A DNA stretch of 7,893 nt from Thermoflexus hugenholtzii JAD2 (GTDB taxonomy: Bacteria > Chloroflexota > Dehalococcoidia > SHYB01), in NCBI GenBank assembly GCA_945861815.1, contig CAMAVV010000068.1:1-7893 (forward strand), read 5' to 3'. The stretch's first letter is position 1, and each line of letters opens with the position of its first letter. A program made the position numbers and the translations under genes. The notes below the pieces were generated by a model, which searched no databases, was not told the DNA's origin, and saw only the letters and a program-made list of their open reading frames with translations. Shown here one piece after another: positions 1-4,711 of this stretch.

Positions 1-95
1 GCATTGTGCTGGTAAAGGCGCTGAGAGATGTTTTTGGTGGAGCCGATGTAGAAGCGCCCGTTTTTGCTGCTTTGCAGGATGTAGACATGCCACAT
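1..95 (-). CDS. GIY-YIG nuclease-domain protein, N-terminal part only
   Basis: This is the first 31 codons of a gene that leaves the window at its left edge. The translation starts MWHVYILQSSKNG and continues with RFYIGSTKN and QRLYQHN. This matches the start of the small single-domain GIY-YIG family (YhbQ/UPF0213, COG2827): the first half-motif is YIL, the second is YIG about 11 residues later, and the conserved Arg follows in QRL. Proteins of this family are usually 80-100 residues and are putative structure-specific endonucleases; the role of most is unknown. The catalytic Glu and later residues lie outside the window. The ATG sits only 8 bases after the encoded CCA of tRNA-Val on the same strand and has no Shine-Dalgarno sequence of its own. 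The gene therefore probably depends on the tRNA transcript, and tRNA 3' processing would leave an almost leaderless mRNA. The family call is solid; activity cannot be judged from this part. Confidence 0.82.
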   Translation of the reverse strand, partial: MWHVYILQSSKNGRFYIGSTKNISQRLYQHN

Positions 96-103
96 AGTAG
101 AAC

Positions 104-179
104 TGGTGGGCAGTACTGGATTTGAACCAGTGACCCCCCGCGTGTGAAACGGGTGCTCTAACCCCTGAGCTAACCGCCC
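104..179 (-). tRNA. tRNA-Val (anticodon CAC), CCA encoded
   Basis: Read on the minus strand, the sequence folds as a complete 76-nt cloverleaf. The acceptor is GGGCGGT/ACTGCCC with one G-U pair, then discriminator A and encoded CCA (complement at 104-106). The D-stem is GCTC/GAGC. The anticodon stem is CCCGT/GCGGG with loop TTCACAC, which places CAC at 144-146. The T-arm is ACTGG-TTCAAAT-CCAGT. CAC decodes GUG valine codons. TTC also occurs in the loop region, but only the CAC reading gives a 7-base loop with U33 in place, so tRNA-Glu is excluded. The gene is second in a minus-strand tRNA pair and is followed almost at once by a GIY-YIG gene. Confidence 0.95.
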
Positions 180-180
180 A

Positions 181-220
181 TGCCCAACCGTCGCGAACCT
201 GGAACAGCAGCGCTATGAAT
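181..220 (-). pseudogene. Decayed 3'-half copy of tRNA-Met between the two tRNA genes
   Basis: On the minus strand the spacer between tRNA-Met and tRNA-Val reads ATTCATAGCGCT (209-220), then AGGTTCG (194-200), and ends in TTGGGCA (181-187). The adjacent tRNA-Met has TTCATAAGCGCT, AGGTTCG and TTGGCA in the same order. The distance from the start of TTCATA to the start of AGGTTCG is 19 bases in both copies. The relic covers the anticodon loop, the 3' anticodon stem, the T-arm entry and the acceptor end. It lacks a D-arm and a 5' acceptor strand, and the T-stem no longer pairs, so it cannot be a working tRNA. It may be a decayed tandem duplication. Alternatively it may be the scar of an element that integrated into the tRNA 3' half and was lost. 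Chance similarity is unlikely but not excluded. Confidence 0.55.
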
Positions 221-232
221 CAAGGAAAAGAG

Positions 233-304
233 TGCCAACGGCAGGTTTCGAACCTACGACCTAGCGCTTATGAAGCGCCCGCTCTGCCACTGAGCTACGT
301 TGGC
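233..304 (-). tRNA. tRNA-Met (anticodon CAT), elongator type or possibly Ile2; CCA not encoded
   Basis: The minus strand gives a 72-nt cloverleaf. The acceptor is GCCAACG/CGTTGGC, fully paired, with discriminator A. The D-stem is GCTC/GAGC with a short 7-base loop. The anticodon stem is GGCGC/GCGCT with loop TTCATAA, which places CAT at 270-272. The T-arm is GTAGG-TTCGAAA-CCTGC with a G-C, T-G, A-T, G-C, G-C stem. The bases after the discriminator read C then T, so CCA must be added after transcription. The initiator is unlikely: position 1-72 is a normal G-C pair and the three G-C pairs next to the anticodon loop are absent. A CAT anticodon can also belong to tRNA-Ile2, where C34 becomes lysidine. 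Sequence alone does not settle this, although the acceptor (A4, A5) lacks the C4-G69 and C5-G68 pairs typical of TilS substrates, which favours elongator Met. Confidence 0.93.
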
Positions 305-344
305 ACTGAGTGCGGGCGACCTGACGCCAGCCCGACAATCGAGA

Positions 345-374
345 AATATAGCATAGCCAGGAGAAGATGGTCAA
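345..374 (-). promoter_or_regulatory. Sigma70-type promoter of the tRNA-Met/tRNA-Val cluster
   Basis: On the minus strand a TTGACC -35 box (369-374) is followed after 18 bases by TATATT (345-350). The -10 is preceded by TGC, giving an extended -10. Transcription would start near 338, about 34 bases before the first tRNA base at 304, which suits a stable-RNA precursor. The same TTGACC hexamer serves as the -35 box of the SDR gene, which supports both assignments. The transcript likely runs through both tRNAs into the GIY-YIG gene. Confidence 0.7.
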
Positions 375-419
375 CGAAAAAAGAGCCGGTGCACTTGAAG
401 GGAAAGAAGGCCGGAAGGG

Positions 420-1181
420 TCAAAAGACCATGTATGCGCCGCCGTTGGCGTGGAAAGTCTGACCTGCCATGGCGATGCCCGGTTCAGTCGCCGCAAAGGC
501 CACCACGCTGGCAACCTCCTCAGGCCGCTGAGCGCGCATATACGGCGAGCCGCGCACCTCGGCGTTGAAGTCCTCTTCCTTCGGCCCTGTCTCCTGTCCC
601 ATGTTGGTGATGACGCGCCCAGGCGCAACCACGGTCACGACGATGCCATACGGCGCGACCTCCCAGGCAAGGACCTTGCTGAAGATGTTGACGCCGGCCT
701 TTGTTGCGGCATAGATCCCGAGGCCTTTGATAGGCTGAACGGCTGCGCCGGAGGAGATGTTGACGATGCGCCCGCTTTTCTGGCGGCGCATGACGGGAAT
801 GACGGCCTGGCAGGTGAGAAACGTCCCGCGCAGGTTCACGTTGACGAGTCTATCGAAGGTCTCATCCGTCGCCTCTTCGACACGTTCGCGCGCCACGACC
901 CCGGCGATGTTAGCCAGGATATCGATGCGCCCGCGCGCCTCCACGACCTTTCGCACCATCGCCTCAACGCTTGCCCGGTTGGTGACATCGGTCTTCACGA
1001 AAAGGGAGGTGCGGCCCGTCTCTCGCTCGATCGCCGCTATAGCTTCCTTCGCCCAATCCTCCCGGGTATCGGCGATGACGATGTCGATGCCCTTTTTGGC
1101 GAGGGCCAGGGCTGTGGCGCGCCCAAGGCCCCATTGCCTAGCGGCGCCTGTGACGACGGCGACGGTCTTCTCCTGCTGCAT
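420..1181 (-). CDS. SDR-family NAD(P)-dependent oxidoreductase
   Basis: This is a 253-residue classical short-chain dehydrogenase/reductase, the usual length for the family. It has a Rossmann dinucleotide site TGAARQWGLG (11-20), NIAG (91-94, usually NNAG), a structural Asn in NVNLRG (114-119), and Ser144 in NISSGAA. The catalytic pair is Tyr157 and Lys161 in YAATK. The loop is PG followed by an Asn/Met-rich stretch. The C-terminus has the usual GQTFHANGGAY. The glycine-rich loop is two residues longer than the standard TGxxxGxG. Acidic Asp38 at the end of beta2 (VIADTR) suggests NAD rather than NADP; this is inference. The substrate is unknown, and FabG-like 3-oxoacyl reductase or sugar/alcohol dehydrogenase are both possible. 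An in-frame TTG at 1217 would add 12 residues, but that stretch is the promoter, so the ATG at 1181 is chosen. The gene is divergent from the BioD-like gene. Confidence 0.92.
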   Translation of the reverse strand: MQQEKTVAVVTGAARQWGLGRATALALAKKGIDIVIADTREDWAKEAIAAIERETGRTSLFVKTDVTNRASVEAMVRKVVEARGRIDILANIAGVVARERVEEATDETFDRLVNVNLRGTFLTCQAVIPVMRRQKSGRIVNISSGAAVQPIKGLGIYAATKAGVNIFSKVLAWEVAPYGIVVTVVAPGRVITNMGQETGPKEEDFNAEVRGSPYMRAQRPEEVASVVAFAATEPGIAMAGQTFHANGGAYMVF

Positions 1182-1188
1182 GTGGGCG

Positions 1189-1217
1189 ACTATATGGATA
1201 CAAGGTGCGACGGTCAA
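1189..1217 (-). promoter_or_regulatory. Strong sigma70-type promoter of the SDR gene, leaderless start
   Basis: On the minus strand TTGACC (1212-1217), a 17-base spacer and TATAGT (1189-1194) form a near-consensus promoter. Only CGCCCAC separates the -10 box from the ATG, so transcription is expected to start at or next to the A of the start codon. There is no Shine-Dalgarno sequence. This both fixes the start at 1181 and predicts a leaderless mRNA. Confidence 0.75.
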
Positions 1218-1234
1218 CCCTTCGTGAAAGCTTC

Positions 1235-1263
1235 TTGAGGCGGCCTTTTCCCTGTGCTACACT
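1235..1263 (+). promoter_or_regulatory. Probable promoter of the BioD-like gene
   Basis: TTGAGG (1235-1240), a 17-base spacer and TACACT (1258-1263) fit a sigma70-type promoter. Transcription would start near 1270, leaving a leader of about 34 bases. That leader carries GAGG at 1291-1294, nine bases before the GTG start. The -35 box lies 17 bases from the -35 box of the divergent SDR promoter, so the two may affect each other. Confidence 0.5.
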
Positions 1264-1303
1264 TCGTTGCCGCTTGCACAACTCCTAGCTGAGGATCGTT
1301 TTT

Positions 1304-2335
1304 GTGAACGCTCTCTACATCACATCGCTGACAAAGGGCGCGGGCAAGACCGCCGTTGCCGCTTCGATTGCGGCACTTCTTAAAGAGCAAGGCAAAGCGG
1401 TCGCCTACATCAAGCCTGTCGCTGCCTTTGCCGATGCTCCTCCCGCGAGCTATACCGACGCCGATGCTGCGTTCTGCAAACAGGCCCTCGCGCTTTCCGA
1501 CCCTATCGCTCTTATCGCGCCTACCGCCGTCACGATGAAGTCGCTGGCCGGCGGCCTGGGCCAAGAGCTTGCAGCGACGGTGCGTGAACGCTGGGCTGAC
1601 CTCACCAAGGGCAAAGACACAGTCGTCATCGAAGGATTGCCTGCCTCAGGCGATACAGCCGCCGCAACGAAGGAACTTGCGACGCTCTGCGATGCGAAAG
1701 TTATCGCCGTCGTTGCCTGCGCTCGCGGCATGTCGATAGACCCCATCGTCGCCCTCAAAGCGCACTTCGGCGACGGCTTCCTTGGCGTCGTCCTCAACGC
1801 AGTGCCTGAGTTAAGCCTGCGCGCCGCACGTGAGGAGATTGCTCCTGCCTTGATGGCCAAGGGCATCTCCGTCCTCGGTATCGTCCCGGAGGACCGCCTG
1901 CTGCTGAGCCTGTCCGTCGCCGATTACGCCCAGCTTCTTGGCGGGCGCGTCCTCAACAGCGATGAGAAGATCAACGAATTGGTGGAGCACGTCGTCATTG
2001 GCGCAAACGTCGTCGACTCCAGCGAGTTCTACTACGAGCGGATGAGCGGCAAGGCCCTCATCACGCGCGCTGACCGGCCGGACTTGCAGTGGAACTCCCT
2101 GGGGGAAAAGACCAAGTGCGTCATCCTCACGGGCGGAACGAATCCGATCCCCTACGTCCTCGACCGCGCGACGGAGGCCGGCGTGCCTGTGATGGTCGTG
2201 CCTAAAGACACCCTCGATACGGTGGCGGCGATGGAAACATTCGTCACGAAAGCAACTTTCCACTATCCGCAAAAGCTGGCCCGTGCGAAGGATCTCCTGA
2301 GGTCAAACGCCGCTCTTCGCGCCCTTGGCGCGTAG
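1304..2335 (+). CDS. BioD-like / DRTGG-domain protein (phosphotransacetylase N-terminal-like, COG0857)
   Basis: This 343-residue protein has two parts. Residues 1-205 form a P-loop domain like dethiobiotin synthetase: TSLTKGAGKT (7-16) is the nucleotide loop, YIKPVA (35-40) is the BioD-type Lys-Pro motif, VVIEG (107-111) follows the Walker B strand, and GVVLNAVP (161-168) corresponds to the base-recognition strand. Residues 210-316 form a DRTGG-type domain with ITRADRPDLQ (253-262) and ILTGG (274-278). This pairing is the N-terminal regulatory region of long phosphotransacetylases (Pta), but the catalytic acetyltransferase domain is absent. Such stand-alone proteins of about 350 residues occur in several phyla; their role is not settled, and nucleotide sensing is a plausible inference. 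It is not a true BioD: no biotin gene is nearby. The GTG start has GAGG at good spacing. A strong hairpin crosses the stop codon. Confidence 0.85.
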   Translation: MNALYITSLTKGAGKTAVAASIAALLKEQGKAVAYIKPVAAFADAPPASYTDADAAFCKQALALSDPIALIAPTAVTMKSLAGGLGQELAATVRERWADLTKGKDTVVIEGLPASGDTAAATKELATLCDAKVIAVVACARGMSIDPIVALKAHFGDGFLGVVLNAVPELSLRAAREEIAPALMAKGISVLGIVPEDRLLLSLSVADYAQLLGGRVLNSDEKINELVEHVVIGANVVDSSEFYYERMSGKALITRADRPDLQWNSLGEKTKCVILTGGTNPIPYVLDRATEAGVPVMVVPKDTLDTVAAMETFVTKATFHYPQKLARAKDLLRSNAALRALGA

Positions 2336-2339
2336 AGCG
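2311..2339 (+). terminator. GC-rich stem-loop across the stop codon of the BioD-like gene; no U-tract
   Basis: CGCTCT (2311-2316) pairs with AGAGCG (2334-2339), and CGCGCC (2318-2323) pairs with GGCGCG (2327-2332). One T-T mismatch lies between the two helices and the loop is CTT. The stem has 12 base pairs and includes the TAG stop at 2333-2335. The bases after it are CAAACGG, so it is not a classical intrinsic terminator. It could be a U-tract-independent terminator, a 3' stabiliser against exonucleases, or chance in GC-rich coding sequence. Confidence 0.4.
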
Positions 2340-2421
2340 CAAACGGCGGATCGCACAAGCTCGGCGTCAATAAGGATTTCGGCAGTTTTACATTTCACCC
2401 GAAGAATCCCACCGCAGGCTA

Positions 2422-2449
2422 TTGCATCCTCACCAAGATTTGTTACTAT
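2422..2449 (+). promoter_or_regulatory. Probable promoter of the speD-speE operon
   Basis: TTGCAT (2422-2427), a 16-base spacer and TACTAT (2444-2449) preceded by TGT give an extended -10 promoter in the 150-base gap before speD, inside an AT-rich patch. Transcription would start near 2456. The leader then carries GGGAGG at 2475-2480. The pieces are good individually, but the region offers other AT-rich hexamers. Confidence 0.5.
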
Positions 2450-2489
2450 TTATTGTTAGTATCGGAATTTCTTTGGGAGGCGGGTGAGA

Positions 2490-2855
2490 TTGGAAGCATT
2501 AGGTGTTCACGTGCTGGTCGAGTGCAGGAACTGCAACCCAGCAAAATTGAATGACCTGCAATTTGTCAGGGAGACTCTTCTCGCAGCGGCTGAGGATTTA
2601 GGCGTTACCATCCTCGGCGAGAAGTTTCATCATTTTTCTCCTCAGGGCGTCACTGGCGTCGTCGCCATATCCGAGTCTCACTTCAGCATCCACACCTGGC
2701 CCGAATACGGCTATGCCGCCGTCGACGTCTTCACCTGCGGCACCTCCTTCCATCCGCGCAAGGCCGCTGAGTTTATCCTCAAGCGCCTCGAGGCGAAGGA
2801 TTCGGAGATCACCGAAATCAAGCGGGGCTTCATCCCAGTCGCAGCCGTCCGCTAG
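2490..2855 (+). CDS. speD: S-adenosylmethionine decarboxylase proenzyme (SpeD)
   Basis: This cytosolic pyruvoyl enzyme makes decarboxylated AdoMet, the aminopropyl donor for polyamines. The protein is 121 residues, close to the Thermotoga maritima-type (class 1B) proenzyme. The self-cleavage site is SESH, with cleavage between Glu62 and Ser63; Ser63 becomes the pyruvoyl group. His68 in IHTWPEYGYA and Cys83 in FTCG are the expected processing and catalytic residues. The start is chosen at TTG 2490. From there the protein begins MEALGVHVLVE like family members, the active-site numbering equals that of T. maritima (63, 68, 83), and GGGAGG lies 9 bases upstream. The in-frame GTG at 2484 would add two residues but leaves only 3 bases after GGGAGG. 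The stop is 8 bases before the aminopropyltransferase gene, so the two form an operon. Confidence 0.95.
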   Translation: MEALGVHVLVECRNCNPAKLNDLQFVRETLLAAAEDLGVTILGEKFHHFSPQGVTGVVAISESHFSIHTWPEYGYAAVDVFTCGTSFHPRKAAEFILKRLEAKDSEITEIKRGFIPVAAVR

Positions 2856-2863
2856 ACGCCGCG

Positions 2864-3781
2864 ATGACCCTGCCCAGCGGCGATTGGTACACCGAGCGCG
2901 TCAGTCCGACTCTCATCCAGCAGTTCAAACTGCGCGCGCGCCTTTTCAAAGGCGCATCCAAGTTCCAGCCCATCGAGATCGTCGAGACGGAGCCGATGGG
3001 CCGCACCCTTCTCCTTGAGGAGAAGACACAATCGGCGGAGCTGGACGAGTTCATCTATCACGAAGCGCTGGTCCATCCGGCCCTCATTGCCCACGCGAAC
3101 CCGAAGCGCGTCTTCATCGGCGGCGGCGGCGAAGGCGCAACCCTGCGCGAAGTCCTGAGGCATAAAACCGTCGCGCGCTGCGTAATGGTGGACATCGACG
3201 GCGAGCTGATGGAGATATGCAAGCAATATCTCCCCACCTGGCACGCGGGCGCATTCGATAACCCTCGCGCCACAGTCATCGCCGGCGACGCCCTCGCCTA
3301 CCTGCGCCGCACCAAAGAAAAGTTCGACGTCATCATTATGGATATCAACGACCCGCTGGAAGGCGGGCCAGGCGTCCTGCTCTATACCAAGGACTTTTAC
3401 CGGATGCTGCTTGCGCGCCTTGCTCCTGGGGGAATCATCGTCACCCAGGCAGGCCCCGCAAGCTACGGCGTTGCCGGGTTGCACAGCGCCATCTGCAACA
3501 CGGTGCGCAAAGGAACGGGCAAGGTTTCCCCCTACAAGGTGAACATGGTCTCCTTCGCAAGCGACTGGGGCTATGCGATGTCAGGCCCAGGGGCGAAGCC
3601 CGTGTCGTTGACTGCCGCTGAGGTCGATCGGCGCATCGCGAAGCGCATCGGGCCGAAGCTGCGTTATTACGACGGCCAGGCGCACATCGGCATGTTCAAC
3701 CTGCCGAAGTGGCTGCGCGAGAAGATCGAAAAAGAAAAGCGTACAATCACGAAAGACACGCAGGTCTTTCTCGAGGCCTGA
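2864..3781 (+). CDS. speE: Polyamine aminopropyltransferase, ACL5/thermospermine synthase-like
   Basis: This 305-residue enzyme transfers the aminopropyl group of decarboxylated AdoMet to a polyamine. After an N-terminal beta domain (WYTERVSP, 8-15), the Rossmann fold has GGGGEGATLREVLRH (86-100), the binding acids in VMVDID (107-112), GDA (141-143), Asp160 and Asp163 in DINDP, then EGGPG (166-170), LYTKDFY (173-179), TQAGPAS (194-200) and SFASDWGYAMS (230-240). Classical spermidine synthases have GGGDG and a DPxGPA-type stretch. The EGATLREVLRH, DPLEGGP and DWGYAM forms here resemble plant ACL5, which makes thermospermine. The product may therefore be thermospermine or another long polyamine, but spermidine cannot be excluded. 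Only 8 bases separate it from speD and there is no clear Shine-Dalgarno, so translation is probably coupled. No speA, speB or speC lies in the window, so the acceptor amine is not indicated. Confidence 0.9.
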   Translation: MTLPSGDWYTERVSPTLIQQFKLRARLFKGASKFQPIEIVETEPMGRTLLLEEKTQSAELDEFIYHEALVHPALIAHANPKRVFIGGGGEGATLREVLRHKTVARCVMVDIDGELMEICKQYLPTWHAGAFDNPRATVIAGDALAYLRRTKEKFDVIIMDINDPLEGGPGVLLYTKDFYRMLLARLAPGGIIVTQAGPASYGVAGLHSAICNTVRKGTGKVSPYKVNMVSFASDWGYAMSGPGAKPVSLTAAEVDRRIAKRIGPKLRYYDGQAHIGMFNLPKWLREKIEKEKRTITKDTQVFLEA

Positions 3782-3808
3782 CCGCGCTCCCTTCGTCTGC
3801 CGTACAAT
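3778..3808 (+). promoter_or_regulatory. Possible promoter of the methyltransferase gene, leaderless start
   Basis: TACAAT (3803-3808) is a good -10 box that ends six bases before the ATG at 3815, and there is no Shine-Dalgarno sequence. CTGACC (3778-3783), overlapping the speE stop codon, could be the -35 box, but the 19-base spacer is long. The -10 box is the convincing part. Transcription would start at about the first base of the start codon. Confidence 0.5.
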
Positions 3809-3814
3809 ATCGGC

Positions 3815-4660
3815 ATGTCACGCCGTCCCCCATTTCGCGGCCCGCCAAAGCGCTCCTCTGCGCCTCCGCAGGCCCCTCGCTCCTCGATTCCTGTACCTCG
3901 ATCCGACTCCGCCACCGCCTGGCGCGGCGAGACTGCGCGATGGTACGACAGCCTTGCCGGGGAGAGCGGCAGCGACTATCAGCAGCAAGTCATCTTCCCC
4001 AACACACTGCGCCTCCTTGAATTGAAGCCCGGTCAGCGCGTGCTGGATGTGGGCTGCGGGCAAGGGGCCTTTTCCCGGCTGCTGGCGAAGGAAGGCGCGC
4101 GCGTCGTCGGCATCGACGCCTCCCGGGACCTCATCGAGTCCGCCCGCAGGCAATCCCCCAGAGAAGTGACATATGTTGTCGGCGATGCGACGCGCTTGAG
4201 CGGCGCAGTCGAAGGCCCCTTCGATGCCATCGCCTGCATCCTCGCTATCCAAAACATCGAGCAGGTCGAGCCCGTCTTCGCGGGGTGCGCTGCGCTCCTT
4301 GCGCCAAAGGGACGCCTGACGCTGGTGATGAATCATCCCGCCTTTCGCGCGCCGCGTCAGAGCGGCTGGGGATGGGACGAGCAGCGGAAGTTGCAATACC
4401 GCCGCGTCGATAGCTACCTCACGCCGAACAAGATTCCGATCCAGGTGCATCCGGGCGCGCAGCCTGGCCTGGTGGCCTGGAGCTTTCACCGCCCGTTGCA
4501 AACATACGTCGCTGCCCTTGCGAAGGCCGGCCTTGCCGCCGATGCACTTGAAGAGTGGCCGTCGCACCGGGCAAGCCAGCCGGGGCCGCGCGCCAAGGCG
4601 GAAGACCGCGCCCGGGACGAGATTCCGCTCTTCCTGGCGATCCGTGCAAGGCGAGGGTAG
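3815..4660 (+). CDS. Class I SAM-dependent methyltransferase, substrate unknown
   Basis: This 281-residue protein carries a Methyltransf_11/25-type Rossmann domain. Motif I is VLDVGCGQG (76-84), the ribose-binding acid is Asp101 in GIDAS, motif III is near GDAT (123-126), FDAIACILAIQNIE (136-149) is the post-II strand, and LAPKGRLTLVMNHPAFR (162-178) is the motif around beta5. Residues 184-205 (GWGWDEQRKLQYRRVDSYL) and the FHRPLQTY stretch (224-231) form a substrate-side segment that I recognise as conserved in uncharacterised bacterial relatives. The C-terminus (SHRASQPGPRAKAEDRARDEIPLFL) is also typical of that group. The first 35 residues are rich in Pro, Arg and Ser and look disordered. 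The ATG at 3815 is supported by a -10 box six bases upstream. The target could be a small molecule, lipid quinone or RNA; the sequence does not say. Confidence 0.88.
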   Translation: MSRRPPFRGPPKRSSAPPQAPRSSIPVPRSDSATAWRGETARWYDSLAGESGSDYQQQVIFPNTLRLLELKPGQRVLDVGCGQGAFSRLLAKEGARVVGIDASRDLIESARRQSPREVTYVVGDATRLSGAVEGPFDAIACILAIQNIEQVEPVFAGCAALLAPKGRLTLVMNHPAFRAPRQSGWGWDEQRKLQYRRVDSYLTPNKIPIQVHPGAQPGLVAWSFHRPLQTYVAALAKAGLAADALEEWPSHRASQPGPRAKAEDRARDEIPLFLAIRARRG

Positions 4661-4695
4661 CTTCCAGCCTCTCTACGCCCGCCTGTTGAAAAGCC

Positions 4696-4701
4696 TATAA
4701 T
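4696..4701 (+). promoter_or_regulatory. Consensus -10 box before the helicase gene
   Basis: TATAAT, a perfect -10 hexamer, ends ten bases before the ATG at 4712, in the 51-base gap after the methyltransferase. The intervening bases are pyrimidine-rich (TTCTCTTCCT), so there is no Shine-Dalgarno sequence. Expected transcription starts would leave only about 3-4 leader bases. I see no -35 box at the right distance: TTGAAA at 4686-4691 is far too close. Confidence 0.5.
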
Positions 4702-4711
4702 TTCTCTTCCT

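Noticed and set aside
377..420. Run of six T on the minus strand after the SDR stop, as an intrinsic terminator
   Set aside because: Only a 4-pair CCGG stem with a loop of about 20 bases can be drawn before it, which is too weak. The region also abuts the tRNA promoter.
215..568. Plus-strand open frame of 117 codons across the tRNA-Met region
   Set aside because: Its first part (QVSNLRPSAYEAPALPLSY) is the translated complement of tRNA-Met, a common artefact, and the rest overlaps the SDR gene and the tRNA promoter.
450..1238. Plus-strand open frame of 262 codons opposite the SDR gene
   Set aside because: It lies wholly over a complete SDR with all catalytic motifs, its translation resembles no family, and it is a product of GC-rich codon use on the other strand.
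1304..2335. Dethiobiotin synthetase BioD
   Set aside because: The P-loop domain is BioD-like, but a DRTGG domain follows and no biotin gene is nearby, so the COG0857-type assignment fits better.
2852..3484. Minus-strand open frame of 210 codons over the aminopropyltransferase gene
   Set aside because: It is antisense to a well-conserved enzyme and has no recognisable motif or start signals.
3743..3748. A second TACAAT inside the end of the aminopropyltransferase gene
   Set aside because: It lies within conserved coding sequence, has no -35 partner or nearby start, and is best explained as codons.
4686..4691. TTGAAA as the -35 box of pcrA
   Set aside because: It lies four bases before the TATAAT box, so it cannot pair with it. 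The hexamers 17 bases downstream of it fall on the start codon and do not resemble a -10 box.
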